Source of the DNA: Thalassoglobus neptunius
GTDB taxonomy: Bacteria; Planctomycetota; Planctomycetia; Planctomycetales; Planctomycetaceae
Assembly (NCBI RefSeq): GCF_007859735.1
Contig: NZ_SIHI01000001.1
Span: 1,134,151-1,198,150, forward strand
Length of the DNA: 64,000 nt
Direction: 5' to 3'
Shown here: piece by piece, positions 26,601 through 34,695 of the stretch
How the letters are laid out: every line of letters begins with the position of its first letter
How positions within the stretch are numbered: the stretch's first letter is position 1
Program-made: the position numbers and the translations under genes
The notes under the pieces: model-generated
What the model was told of the DNA's origin: nothing
What the model saw: the letters and a program-made list of their open reading frames with translations, nothing else
The model's database searches: none

Positions 26601-26851
26601 CCTTGCCCCTCCTCTTCCTTTTGAGGTTCGGAGCGACAAAGCAGGCCGTAAAGAATCGCGAGTAAGAATGCGGACAGGATCAATGCAAAGCCGTAAAGGA
26701 CGGCCAGGTTGATTCCCTCAATCGGTGTGGCTCGCATCGTTTCTGGACGAAACGCATTGAGCAGCACGAAGATGACATAAAAGATGAGATAGATCCAGAA
26801 AAGGATCAATCCAATTCGGGAATTCCGAGCCTGCATCAAGGTATCCTTCAT
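26597..26851 (-). CDS. DUF485 (YjcH-like) small membrane protein
   Basis: An 84-residue protein with two membrane helices (about 12-33 and 47-68) and an acidic C-terminus. DUF485 proteins are encoded next to ActP-type symporters; here the stop overlaps the symporter start by four bases. It presumably assists assembly or regulation of the transporter. The family match rests on size, topology and position rather than on a sharp motif. Confidence 0.8.
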   Translation of the reverse strand: MKDTLMQARNSRIGLILFWIYLIFYVIFVLLNAFRPETMRATPIEGINLAVLYGFALILSAFLLAILYGLLCRSEPQKEEEGQG

Positions 26852-27077
26852 TCTCGCGATGGACGCGAATTACATATCGATAGCATTTGATCGTTGTCGG
26901 AAGATACAGGCTGAGACAATCCACGACAAGGACTTGGTACGATCGCTGCCGATCACGTTCGGAATTCGTCAACAGCTTCTGTGAACGTCGACCCCAAAGA
27001 ACTGTTCTTGAAAGACCCGTCTCTTCGCATACAAAACGGGTTCAAGCATTCCTACTTCTTACTCAGGACCAGAAACG

Positions 27078-27554
27078 ATGCCGCTTCCACAGGTTGGTAA
27101 AAAAGCTCCCGCGTTCACGCTTCCAGCGATTCCCTCAGGCAAGGTTCGTCTCAGCCAGTTTCGAGGAGACAAGAACGTCGTTCTCTATTTCTATCCTCGT
27201 GACAATACTCCCGGCTGCACGCAGGAAGCTTGCGACTTTCGTGACCAGATTGCCCGCGTTCAAGACAGTGACACCGTTGTGCTCGGAATTAGCGGAGACA
27301 GCATTGCCTCGCACGAAAAGTTTGCCGCCAAGCATGAATTACCCTTCCAGCTTCTCGCGGACGAAGACCACTCGATTGCTGAAAAGTACGGTGTTTGGGT
27401 CGAGAAAAAGAACTATGGCAAAACCTATTTTGGGATTCAGCGCGCAACCTTTCTCATCGACAAACAGGGAACTCTCGTCGAAATCTGGCCCAAGGTGAAA
27501 GTGAAAGGCCACGTCGACGAAGTGATCGAGAAGTTGAATGAACTTCAAGATTGA
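27078..27554 (+). CDS. bcp: Peroxiredoxin, BCP/PrxQ type
   Basis: A 158-residue thiol peroxidase that reduces hydroperoxides using thioredoxin. The peroxidatic cysteine lies in YPRDNTPGCTQEACDF, and the resolving cysteine follows five residues later, as in atypical two-Cys BCP enzymes. GDKNVVLYFYPRD, GISGDS and LLADEDHSIAEKYGVW are further family blocks. It is transcribed divergently from the symporter operon across a 226-base gap. Confidence 0.93.
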   Translation: MPLPQVGKKAPAFTLPAIPSGKVRLSQFRGDKNVVLYFYPRDNTPGCTQEACDFRDQIARVQDSDTVVLGISGDSIASHEKFAAKHELPFQLLADEDHSIAEKYGVWVEKKNYGKTYFGIQRATFLIDKQGTLVEIWPKVKVKGHVDEVIEKLNELQD

Positions 27555-27622
27555 TGAAAGAAGCTGCGCGCACGGATTCGTGACAGATTCAGTGATGAAT
27601 GCCGGGCATTGATGTATGCTGA

Positions 27623-27805
27623 TCAGTGACGAAGACTGACGTGTTGCAGCTGGTTGCGAATTTCGCGAATCAATTGGAGCTGCATCACCTGCAATCGTTC
27701 AAGCCCTTCGATGTCTTGATTGAGTTGTTCAAACAACTTGTCATCTTCGGTGGAAGATTTCTTCTCTGTCTGTTGTTTGGTTCGTGATCGTCGTCGCTTG
27801 TCCAT
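27623..27805 (-). CDS. Small charged coiled-coil protein, unknown
   Basis: A 60-residue frame: a Lys/Arg-rich N-terminus (DKRRRSRTKQQTEKK) followed by a single amphipathic helix of about 35 residues (DDKLFEQLNQDIEGLERLQVMQLQLIREIRNQL) with leucine/isoleucine heptads. Such a pattern rarely arises by chance, so it is probably a gene. It is convergent with the peroxiredoxin gene (68 bases apart). Function unknown. Confidence 0.5.
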   Translation of the reverse strand: MDKRRRSRTKQQTEKKSSTEDDKLFEQLNQDIEGLERLQVMQLQLIREIRNQLQHVSLRH

Positions 27806-28004
27806 GAGTCATAGTGCACCCGCGCGTTCTGGAAATCGGAAGGTCGATCGCTCTCGTCGCATACTGTTGAGTGTTTTCGTTCAACACCGAGAGCAAACAC
27901 GACAGTCGACATGATCTCTCACTTGACCGCGTCGGAACTGGCTCGCGACGAACTTTAGATCGGAAACTCACAGCAGGAGAGGATCAACCTGCCATTGTCA
28001 TAAT

Positions 28005-29456
28005 TTACCGATCCATAACGGCCGACGATGACTCTCCAACCGATTCAAGAGTGAGTAGCGATTGGTCTGAACTGGTGAGAACTTCGCCGATGACTTGAGT
28101 ATCTGGAATTGTCACCAGAACGTAAGTGTTTCGTCCGTCATGGATCTCGACGATTGTACTCACTGACGGGGCACGTGACGCGACCTGATTTGGGAGGATT
28201 TGTGGCGTAATAGTGATTTCCCTTAGACCTGCGGGTAATTCCGCACGAAGCACTTGAATTTGGTCGGGAAGAAGTGTCCAGCTGCGTGTGTCGGCTTGCT
28301 CTGTTGCTTCCCAGGCGACACCTGCCGCAGTCAGGGCGAAGTCGGCAAGCCCCGAGTTTTCTGCGCCCAGGCTGTCTTTGGCAGCATAGATCGCCGCCTT
28401 TTTGAGAGTCCTTCGGACAACCGCTCGTGCGACGACATCCGGGTGTTCGGCGGCAGCTTGCTCCACGGCGAATTCGCTGATGTTGCTCAGTGTGGCTGTT
28501 GTGCCAAGCACTTCGTTCCCGACGGAGACCTGAACGTTCTCGATCAGTGAGCGCCCCGGAATCACAACGGGAACTTTGATCGGGGCAATCGTCGGAGTGA
28601 TTTCCTGTTCTGTGAATTCGTTGAGAATTCGGTCGGCGATCAACATGGCAGCGGTCGAGGGAACTTCAACAGCTTCCACTTTCTGCGGACCGCGGCCAAC
28701 TAAACAGAAGACGTACAAGACGCCGTTGCCTCGCTCGGAGTGTTTGCCTTCCCGGGCGCGGGCGAGGTCAATCTGAGCATCGCGGAAATCTGTTTCCCAG
28801 TTTGCCACCTTCAGCCGCGAGCGTTCGATATCGTCGTAATCGAGGTGCCGTTCTTCCAACAGGGCTGCGTGAACGTAAGGGCCGAGAGCCAGTCTTCGGA
28901 AGTGAAGCTCTTCCGCGACTTCTTCTTCGTCGAGTCGTCTTGAGTTTTCAATTCGGGCGATGACGTCGTTTTGTTTCTCCGTAACCTGAAGCGCGTATGC
29001 GGTTGCGTCATCTCCGCCGTGCATCAGATTGGTGATCGCCAGCATCGCGCGAATGAGAATACGTTCGTAATCACTCCCAGCCCACGCGATTTCGTTGTCG
29101 TCCCGAATCATCGATCGCACGAGTTCTCTTGCGTCGCGTTGTTCGAGGTGATCGAGCCGGTCGCGGACTCCTCGAAGAAGCTGTTCAGCTTCATGAGTGT
29201 TGCCTGCGGTGAGTTGAATCATCGCTTTGTCGAGAGTCAACGCGTCGGAATCTTTTCGTTTCTCGTCGATGAGCGTCTGCAGCCTCGCTTGCGATTGAAC
29301 GAGGTCGCCTGAATAGAACTCTTCTCGAAAACTCTGGGCCTGTCGCGCGCGGTGGGAGCATCCGGCCAGCAGAATGCAGACGATCAGCACCTGCCGTGCG
29401 ACGCTTCGAAAGTTGGACACGGACATTTCGTGGGCAAGCATGCGTGAGTTCTTCAT
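28005..29456 (-). CDS. COG3014-like lipoprotein, partner of the LpoB-like gene
   Basis: A 483-residue predicted lipoprotein: signal peptide with lipobox LLAGC at about residue 33, then an all-helical N-terminal half of TPR-like character (TLDKAMIQLTAGNTHEAEQLLRGVRDRLDHLE) and a C-terminal beta-rich half. Blocks such as GKHSERGNGVLYVFCLVGRGPQKVE and the repeated PVVIPGRS fit the COG3014 family. In many Proteobacteria COG3014 genes neighbour an lpoB-like gene and a ycfL gene; here the lpoB-like gene lies upstream, across a 220-base gap with a dispersed repeat. A role at the peptidoglycan or outer membrane is inferred. Confidence 0.75.
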   Translation of the reverse strand: MKNSRMLAHEMSVSNFRSVARQVLIVCILLAGCSHRARQAQSFREEFYSGDLVQSQARLQTLIDEKRKDSDALTLDKAMIQLTAGNTHEAEQLLRGVRDRLDHLEQRDARELVRSMIRDDNEIAWAGSDYERILIRAMLAITNLMHGGDDATAYALQVTEKQNDVIARIENSRRLDEEEVAEELHFRRLALGPYVHAALLEERHLDYDDIERSRLKVANWETDFRDAQIDLARAREGKHSERGNGVLYVFCLVGRGPQKVEAVEVPSTAAMLIADRILNEFTEQEITPTIAPIKVPVVIPGRSLIENVQVSVGNEVLGTTATLSNISEFAVEQAAAEHPDVVARAVVRRTLKKAAIYAAKDSLGAENSGLADFALTAAGVAWEATEQADTRSWTLLPDQIQVLRAELPAGLREITITPQILPNQVASRAPSVSTIVEIHDGRNTYVLVTIPDTQVIGEVLTSSDQSLLTLESVGESSSAVMDR

Positions 29457-29676
29457 GTTTGAAATATCATCGAATGCTCTTGTCGATCAATGCAATGCAG
29501 GGATCGCCCTCCCTTGCTTCCCGTTGATCTCGGCGCGAACTCTTTCTGTCTGTTGCTGATCGCCGGACGCGAACTCGAGCAAATTGCTCTTTCCTGTGCA
29601 CTCGCTTGAATCTTTCCATCAGGTCAAAGGCTGAGTTTGCTCGTGCGAGTGAGTCCACACCAAATCAGAAACTAAT
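29457..29676. other. Gap between the LpoB-like and COG3014-like genes
   Basis: 220 bases between two genes on the minus strand, of which 94 are dispersed repeat copy A. No other signal was recognised, and the spacing casts some doubt on a single transcript. Confidence 0.5.
29577..29670 (+). repeat. Dispersed intergenic repeat, copy A
   Basis: Starts GAGCAAATTGCTCTTTCCTG, continues with GTGCACTCGCTTG and GCTGAGTTTGCTCGTGCGAG, and ends CAAATCAGAA. It shows about 75 percent identity by eye to copies B and C. It ends six bases before the stop codon of the minus-strand lpoB-like gene. Confidence 0.85.
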
Positions 29677-30312
29677 TTAAAAGTGACTCTTCGAGTAGAG
29701 TTTTCGGAGGTTAGCTGACTCTTTCGTGAACTCTCCGGTGTTGATGTCGACCATCTCCAGCGTGAGCAGATAATCGCGTTGATACTTCTTGTTATCCCGA
29801 GTTGTTCCGGAAGTCAGTTTGGCAAAAAGGAGATAATCGAACGGTTGATTGAGTTTCTGCATGACACTCAAGTACAGCTGTTGATTGTCGGGGAGGAAGA
29901 GATCGTCGGGACGAAGTCGTGTTTCGCGGAGCCCTGCCTCGACGTATCTTCGGCTGATTGAGCTGTACAATTCTGACTGCGACAGCATCGTGTCGATGTG
30001 TTCGAAGATTTGCTCCTTGAAGTCTCCAATCTCTTCGGAGCTGCGATTCTCAACGCCAACGAAGCAGATACGTTTCTTTCCGGTCGGCATTCCGTTCATG
30101 GATGCCTGTTGGATTTCTTGGACCTGGCGCCCCATCAATCGGCCGACTGCCTCATCGATGAGTGGTTTCCACGTTTCCGCACCTGCTTCATGGGAACCGA
30201 CAGCATCGGCATCCATATCAGTCAGAACGGTGGCTTTTTGTGATCCGCGGCAGCCATAAGTCCAGATGGAGAGACCGCTCGATGTGAGGAGAAGGAATTG
30301 ACGCCGATCCAT
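29677..30312 (-). CDS. LpoB-like penicillin-binding-protein activator
   Basis: From the ATG at 30312 the protein has 211 residues. It begins with a twin-basic export-type N-terminus (MDRRQFLLLTSSGLSIW) followed by YGCRGS, a plausible lipobox cysteine. The body has the LpoB-family pattern: KRICFVGVENRSSEEIGDFKEQ, then DTMLSQSELYSSISRRYVEAGL, then FDYLLFAKLTSGTTRDNKKYQRDYLLTLEMVDINTGE. In E. coli LpoB is an outer-membrane lipoprotein that activates PBP1B. Here no PBP gene is adjacent, so the role in the planctomycete envelope is open. Confidence 0.78.
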   Translation of the reverse strand: MDRRQFLLLTSSGLSIWTYGCRGSQKATVLTDMDADAVGSHEAGAETWKPLIDEAVGRLMGRQVQEIQQASMNGMPTGKKRICFVGVENRSSEEIGDFKEQIFEHIDTMLSQSELYSSISRRYVEAGLRETRLRPDDLFLPDNQQLYLSVMQKLNQPFDYLLFAKLTSGTTRDNKKYQRDYLLTLEMVDINTGEFTKESANLRKLYSKSHF

Positions 30313-30576
30313 GGCTACCTCTTGCTGTGATTGGAGAATCACTCTGTATGATTTGCGTCGCCAATTCTATGAGTTCGGTGTGTCGCGCAATAGATCGGTT
30401 CGTCGATGGGAACGGCGTCCTCGCGATTGGAGGCAAGTCCTGCCGAAGAGTCTCTTCGGGTGTGACGGGACTACGTGTCGTCAATGTGATGTCTGTTGCA
30501 GCATGGTCGTGTGAAATCGCAATTCTTAGCTGTCTCACTTCGGGCGGAAAGTTACCGAATCTGAGACTGGAAATCT

Positions 30577-30600
30577 TTTTGACAGTCTTTGTTGTCAAAA
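30577..30600 (+). promoter_or_regulatory. Palindromic operator overlapping the sufR -35 box
   Basis: TTTTGACA (30577-30584) and TGTCAAAA (30593-30600) are exact inverted copies with an 8-base centre. The right arm contains the -35 hexamer TTGTCA (30592-30597). A repressor bound here would block the promoter, so it is a good candidate for autoregulation by the SufR-like protein. Confidence 0.7.
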
Positions 30601-30619
30601 GTGTGAAATCGCGTATACT
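30592..30619 (+). promoter_or_regulatory. Sigma-70-type promoter of sufR
   Basis: -35 TTGTCA (30592-30597) and -10 TATACT (30614-30619) are separated by 16 bases. Transcription would begin near 30626, about 34 bases before the ATG at 30660. Confidence 0.7.
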
Positions 30620-30659
30620 TGGGACCTAGGTTCCCGGCTCTTTGACCAATTCCGCAATC

Positions 30660-31289
30660 ATGACACGTGACCAGACAGATCATGAATTTCTGAGCGTGTT
30701 GCAGCGACAGTCGCCTGCCACGATTCAGAGTTTGTGTGATTCGATCGGGATCACAGCGACTGCGGTTCGCCAGAAGCTGATGAGGTTTCAGGCTGCGGGT
30801 TTGGTTGATCGCGAGTTGTCACGTCAGGAACGCGGTCGGCCGAGCTATGCGTATCACCTGACTGCGGCAGGACTTAAGGAGTTGGGTGACGATCATGCGG
30901 AGATCGCTGCCATTCTCTGGAAGCAGATTATGCAGATTTCGGACGAGAATGTCCGGAAGAGCGTCCTGAATGGTGTGAAAGATTCGTTGGTCGAGCGGTT
31001 TGGAGCATGTCGGGATGGAAACAGCCTGGCGAGCAGGTTGCAGTTGCTGACCAGTCACTTGACTGAGCAGGGATTCGAAATTGAATTCGCCAGCAACAGT
31101 GAGCCGGACGGCTTGCCCATCCTGCGAGAATACAATTGTCCGTATCATGAACTGGCTGAGGAAGATTCGTCGATTTGCGATCTTGAACAGTCAGTCTTTT
31201 CAGAGTTGCTGGGAGTTCCGGTCGAGTTGTCGTCCTGTCGATTGGATGGCCATCGATGTTGTGAATTCCAAGTCGGAGAGAGTGGTTAA
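30660..31289 (+). CDS. sufR: SufR-like iron-sulphur-sensing transcriptional repressor
   Basis: A 209-residue regulator. The N-terminal winged helix-turn-helix reads ATIQSLCDSIGITATAVRQKLMRFQAAGLVDRE and RPSYAYHLTAAG. The C-terminal half carries the cysteines of a cluster-binding domain: YNCPYHELAEEDSSIC (C-X12-C) and SSCRLDGHRCCEF, as in SufR proteins that bind a 4Fe-4S cluster and repress suf genes. It stands before nuoB, sufC and sufB, and has a palindrome over its own promoter. The start at 30660 sits after a 16-bp-spaced promoter; an in-frame TTG upstream is unlikely. Confidence 0.85.
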   Translation: MTRDQTDHEFLSVLQRQSPATIQSLCDSIGITATAVRQKLMRFQAAGLVDRELSRQERGRPSYAYHLTAAGLKELGDDHAEIAAILWKQIMQISDENVRKSVLNGVKDSLVERFGACRDGNSLASRLQLLTSHLTEQGFEIEFASNSEPDGLPILREYNCPYHELAEEDSSICDLEQSVFSELLGVPVELSSCRLDGHRCCEFQVGESG

Positions 31290-31532
31290 GCGTGATGAAG
31301 TGTTGAGGAAGGGTTCGGTCCAGCAAAGGGTTTGGACCGGCTTGCAACTGACGGGTTATCCGTCGACAATTCCGCCCGCCCTGGAGTTTTTGAGTCACCA
31401 GTTTTGAGAGATCAGCCCCGAGAGTTGTGTTCGTCGGAACGACGGGCTAGTAATGAACTTGAGGGCGTTTTGTAATTCTGGTTTTTGACCTGCACCTTAT
31501 TCAATGCTTCCGATCATTAAGGATACCGTACA

Positions 31533-32084
31533 ATGACATGGATCGAAGGTCGATTCGAAGAGAACGTCATCACGACGAGTCTGGAACAGGCGATGAACTG
31601 GGCGAAGCAGTCCAGTGTGTGGCCAATGACGTTCGGATTGGCGTGTTGTGCGATTGAAATGATGGCAACCGGAGCGAGTCGTTACGACATCGACCGTTTC
31701 GGAGCGGGAGCGTTTCGGGCGACTCCACGTCAGGCAGACCTGATGATTGTCGCCGGAACAGTGACGCACAAAATGGCCAGCCGTGTGCGTCGCCTCTACG
31801 AGCAAATGCCCGATCCCAAATATGTCATCGCCATGGGGGCGTGTACCGTCGGTGGTGGTCCTTACTTCAAGTATGGATACCACGTTGTGAAGGGCGTCGA
31901 TCTGGTCGTCCCTGTTGATGTTTATGTTCCAGGGTGCCCTCCCCGTCCTGAGGCACTTCTGGAGGGAGTGATGCGAATCCAGGACAAGATTCGAATGAAG
32001 AAAATCACCCGAGGTGCAGAAGACTCACTGCCTGTTCCTCACCATTCCGGATACGTCAAAGAGCCGGAAATTGTCCTTGCCTGA
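31533..32084 (+). CDS. nuoB: NADH-quinone oxidoreductase subunit B-like protein, separated from other nuo genes
   Basis: A 183-residue Complex I subunit that carries cluster N2. The cysteine ligands are seen: LACCAIEMM (residues 36-37), MGACTVGGG (about 103) and VPGCPPRPE (about 134). Residues [16 protein letters not shown] and [18 protein letters not shown] are family signatures. No other nuo gene is in the window; it lies between the SufR-like regulator and sufC, with only 49 bases to sufC. Either nuo genes are scattered or this is an iron-sulphur subunit placed under suf control. Confidence 0.9.
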   Translation: MTWIEGRFEENVITTSLEQAMNWAKQSSVWPMTFGLACCAIEMMATGASRYDIDRFGAGAFRATPRQADLMIVAGTVTHKMASRVRRLYEQMPDPKYVIAMGACTVGGGPYFKYGYHVVKGVDLVVPVDVYVPGCPPRPEALLEGVMRIQDKIRMKKITRGAEDSLPVPHHSGYVKEPEIVLA

Positions 32085-32133
32085 TTCGTCGACTTGTCGA
32101 CTTTTGTTTAATTAGATTTGTGATTGCGAAACC

Positions 32134-32949
32134 ATGTCCAGCTTGTTGAAAATCGAAGACCTGCATGTTTCTGTCGGGGAAACCGAAATCCTGAAAGGCG
32201 TGAATCTTGAGATCCGCCAGGGAGAGATTCATGCATTGATGGGACCAAACGGGTCCGGAAAAAGCACGCTGGCGTACGCACTCGTGGGACATCCGAAATA
32301 CGAAATCACCAGCGGTTCAATCTCGATCGACGGGACAGATGTTCTCGACCTCGATCCAGCGGAGCGAGCGCGTCTGGGAATGTTCCTCGCGTTTCAATAT
32401 CCAGTCACAATTCCCGGCGTGAAGGTTGCAGATTTCCTTCGACATGCCATCAGTAACGTCCGTAACCCCGATCGGAAAGAAGGCGAAGAGCTGATGCCGA
32501 TGCGGGAATTCCGGACGGAACTCCGTAGCACAATGCAGGAGTTGAACATCGACGCTGAGTTCGCACGGCGATACCTGAACGACGGGTTCTCCGGTGGTGA
32601 AAAGAAGCGGATGGAGATTCTCCAGCTGGCCATGTTGAAGCCGAAGTTCGCAATTCTCGACGAAACAGATTCCGGACTCGACAGCGATGCTGTCCGGGTT
32701 GTCAGCGAAGGCTTGAGCAAATTGTCCGGACCGCATATGGGGGTCTTGATTATTACTCACCACGAACGGCTTCTGGAGTATAACGTTCCTCAGTTTACAC
32801 ACGTGATGCTTGCGGGGCGAATTGTGGAAACGGGCGATGCCTCGCTCGCTCATGATCTGCATAACAACGGTTACGCAGGTGTTCGCGAGCGGCATCCAGA
32901 GGCCGCTGCAGAAGAGGACGCAGCTCAGGAAGAAACGACTTCTGTCTAG
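32134..32949 (+). CDS. sufC: Fe-S cluster assembly ATPase SufC
   Basis: A 271-residue ABC-type ATPase of the SUF scaffold. Walker A is GPNGSGKST (about residues 36-44), the signature FSGGEKKRMEI lies near residue 152, and Walker B is FAILDETDSGLD, where the SufC-typical DETDSGLD replaces DEPTSGLD. EYNVPQFTHVMLAGRIVETGD is the C-terminal SufC block. The tail is longer and more acidic than usual (EAAAEEDAAQEETTSV). SufC powers cluster assembly on SufB. Confidence 0.95.
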   Translation: MSSLLKIEDLHVSVGETEILKGVNLEIRQGEIHALMGPNGSGKSTLAYALVGHPKYEITSGSISIDGTDVLDLDPAERARLGMFLAFQYPVTIPGVKVADFLRHAISNVRNPDRKEGEELMPMREFRTELRSTMQELNIDAEFARRYLNDGFSGGEKKRMEILQLAMLKPKFAILDETDSGLDSDAVRVVSEGLSKLSGPHMGVLIITHHERLLEYNVPQFTHVMLAGRIVETGDASLAHDLHNNGYAGVRERHPEAAAEEDAAQEETTSV

Positions 32950-33097
32950 TACAGATGTTTCTTTCGAAACCCCTCGCTTCCCGAGCGGATTTTCGGGAAC
33001 AGTGCAGAGCGACTGGATTCGCGACCCGCGATTTGGGTGATTAGCCCACCTCGTACTTCCTTATCAGCAATCCCGACTTTCAATCGGAGACGGCACC

Positions 33098-34537
33098 ATG
33101 GCGACGACAGATACACTTGACTCAGATCTTGGCAACGACGGCAAAGCCGATGTCTCGATCGGGGATTATCAATACGGGTTTCACGATCCGACTGACAAAT
33201 ACGCATTCACCTCTCAGAGAGGTCTCAACGCAAAGATCGTTGCTCAGATCTCTGAGATGAAGAATGAGCCGGGCTGGATGACGGACTTCCGCTTGAAGTC
33301 CTACGAAATCTTCGAATCGAAACCGATGCCCACTTGGGGCGGCGATATGTCGGGGATCGACTTTCAGAACATCTTCTACTACGTGCGTGCCAGCGATCGT
33401 CAGGAAAAATCCTGGGACGACGTTCCGGAAGACATTCGGAAGACTTATGACCGTCTCGGGATTCCCGAAGCGGAAAAGAAATATCTTTCCGGTGTGAAGG
33501 CTCAGTATGAGTCAGAAGTGGTCTACGGATCGCTTCAGGAAGACCTCGAAAAGCAGGGAGTCCTGTTCACAGACACCGACTCCGCACTGCGTGACCATCC
33601 GGAAATCTTCCGGCAGTACTTCGGGACAATCATTCCGCCAAGCGACAACAAATTCGCTGCATTGAATAGTGCTGTGTGGTCCGGTGGATCGTTCATCTAC
33701 GTTCCGCCCGGAGTCAACATTGACTTCCCGCTGCAGGCGTATTTCCGGATCAATACCCAAAATATGGGACAGTTCGAGCGGACCCTGATCATTGTTGATG
33801 AGGGTGCCAACGTCCACTACGTCGAAGGGTGTACTGCTCCGACTTACAGTTCCGATTCATTGCACTCAGCTGTCGTTGAAATTGTCGTCAAACGCAAGGG
33901 GCGATGTCGTTATACCACCATTCAGAACTGGTCGAATAACGTCTACAACCTTGTGACCAAGCGGGCGATGGCCTACGGCGACGCCCTGATGGAATGGATC
34001 GACGGAAACCTCGGCTCCAAGCTGACGATGAAGTATCCGGCGATTTATCTGATGGAGCCCGGAGCTCGTGGCGAAACCCTTTCCATCGCTTTTGCGAGCG
34101 AAGGACAGCATCAGGACGCTGGGGCAAAAATGGTCCACTGTGCTCCGCATACTTCGAGTCGAATCATTTCGAAGTCGATTAGTAAAGATGGCGGACGAAG
34201 CAGCTACCGCGGACTCGCGAAGGTGGAAAAAGGGGCGACTGACTGTAAGAGCAATGTCGTCTGTGACGCTTTGATTTTGGATTCCGAAAGCCGAAGCGAC
34301 ACGTATCCTTACATCGAAGTTGAGGAAGATGACGTCGCGATGGAGCACGAAGCCTCAGTTTCGAAGATTGCCGAAGAGCAGCTTCTGTATCTGATGAGCC
34401 GAGGGCTGACCGAAGCAGAAGCTTCCGCGATGATCGTGACAGGTTTCATTGAGCCGCTTGTGAAAGAGTTGCCGATGGAATATGCCGTCGAGATGAACCG
34501 TCTGATTGAATTGCAGATGGAAGGAAGTGTCGGGTAA
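33098..34537 (+). CDS. sufB: Fe-S cluster assembly scaffold SufB
   Basis: A 479-residue scaffold protein with the beta-helix core of Suf[30 protein letters not shown] and [25 protein letters not shown] are diagnostic, and the C-terminal [31 protein letters not shown] is the SufBD helical block. It receives sulphur and iron and passes clusters on. It lies 148 bases after sufC and ends at a strong terminator; sufD, sufS and sufU are not in the window. Confidence 0.95.
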   Translation: MATTDTLDSDLGNDGKADVSIGDYQYGFHDPTDKYAFTSQRGLNAKIVAQISEMKNEPGWMTDFRLKSYEIFESKPMPTWGGDMSGIDFQNIFYYVRASDRQEKSWDDVPEDIRKTYDRLGIPEAEKKYLSGVKAQYESEVVYGSLQEDLEKQGVLFTDTDSALRDHPEIFRQYFGTIIPPSDNKFAALNSAVWSGGSFIYVPPGVNIDFPLQAYFRINTQNMGQFERTLIIVDEGANVHYVEGCTAPTYSSDSLHSAVVEIVVKRKGRCRYTTIQNWSNNVYNLVTKRAMAYGDALMEWIDGNLGSKLTMKYPAIYLMEPGARGETLSIAFASEGQHQDAGAKMVHCAPHTSSRIISKSISKDGGRSSYRGLAKVEKGATDCKSNVVCDALILDSESRSDTYPYIEVEEDDVAMEHEASVSKIAEEQLLYLMSRGLTEAEASAMIVTGFIEPLVKELPMEYAVEMNRLIELQMEGSVG

Positions 34538-34607
34538 GTCAGTTTTCGATTGACCCGATGCAATCGTTCGAGGCCCATTCGCACTGACCTCTGAACACAA
34601 ACAATCA

Positions 34608-34651
34608 AACACGGCAAGCACTTCAGATGAGGTGCTTGCCGTGTTTTTTTA
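34608..34651 (+). terminator. Rho-independent terminator after sufB
   Basis: AACACGGCAAGCAC (34608-34621) pairs exactly with GTGCTTGCCGTGTT (34632-34645) around a 10-base loop and runs into TTTTTT. It closes the sufR-nuoB-sufC-sufB group, 70 bases after the sufB stop. Confidence 0.95.
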
Positions 34652-34695
34652 TCGTTCGAACTTTCCTCTGTGGTGAAGAGTTTGAGCCGAACGCT

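Larger units (their letters stand above)
30313..30659. other. Divergent promoter region of the LpoB-like and sufR-like genes
   Basis: 347 bases without a gene. The right end holds the sufR promoter with an overlapping palindrome, listed separately. The left part is the unmarked upstream region of the lpoB-like gene. Confidence 0.6.

Noticed and set aside
27889..27905. GAGCAAACACGAC as a fifth copy of the dispersed repeat
   Set aside because: Only ten bases match the core; no further similarity on either side.
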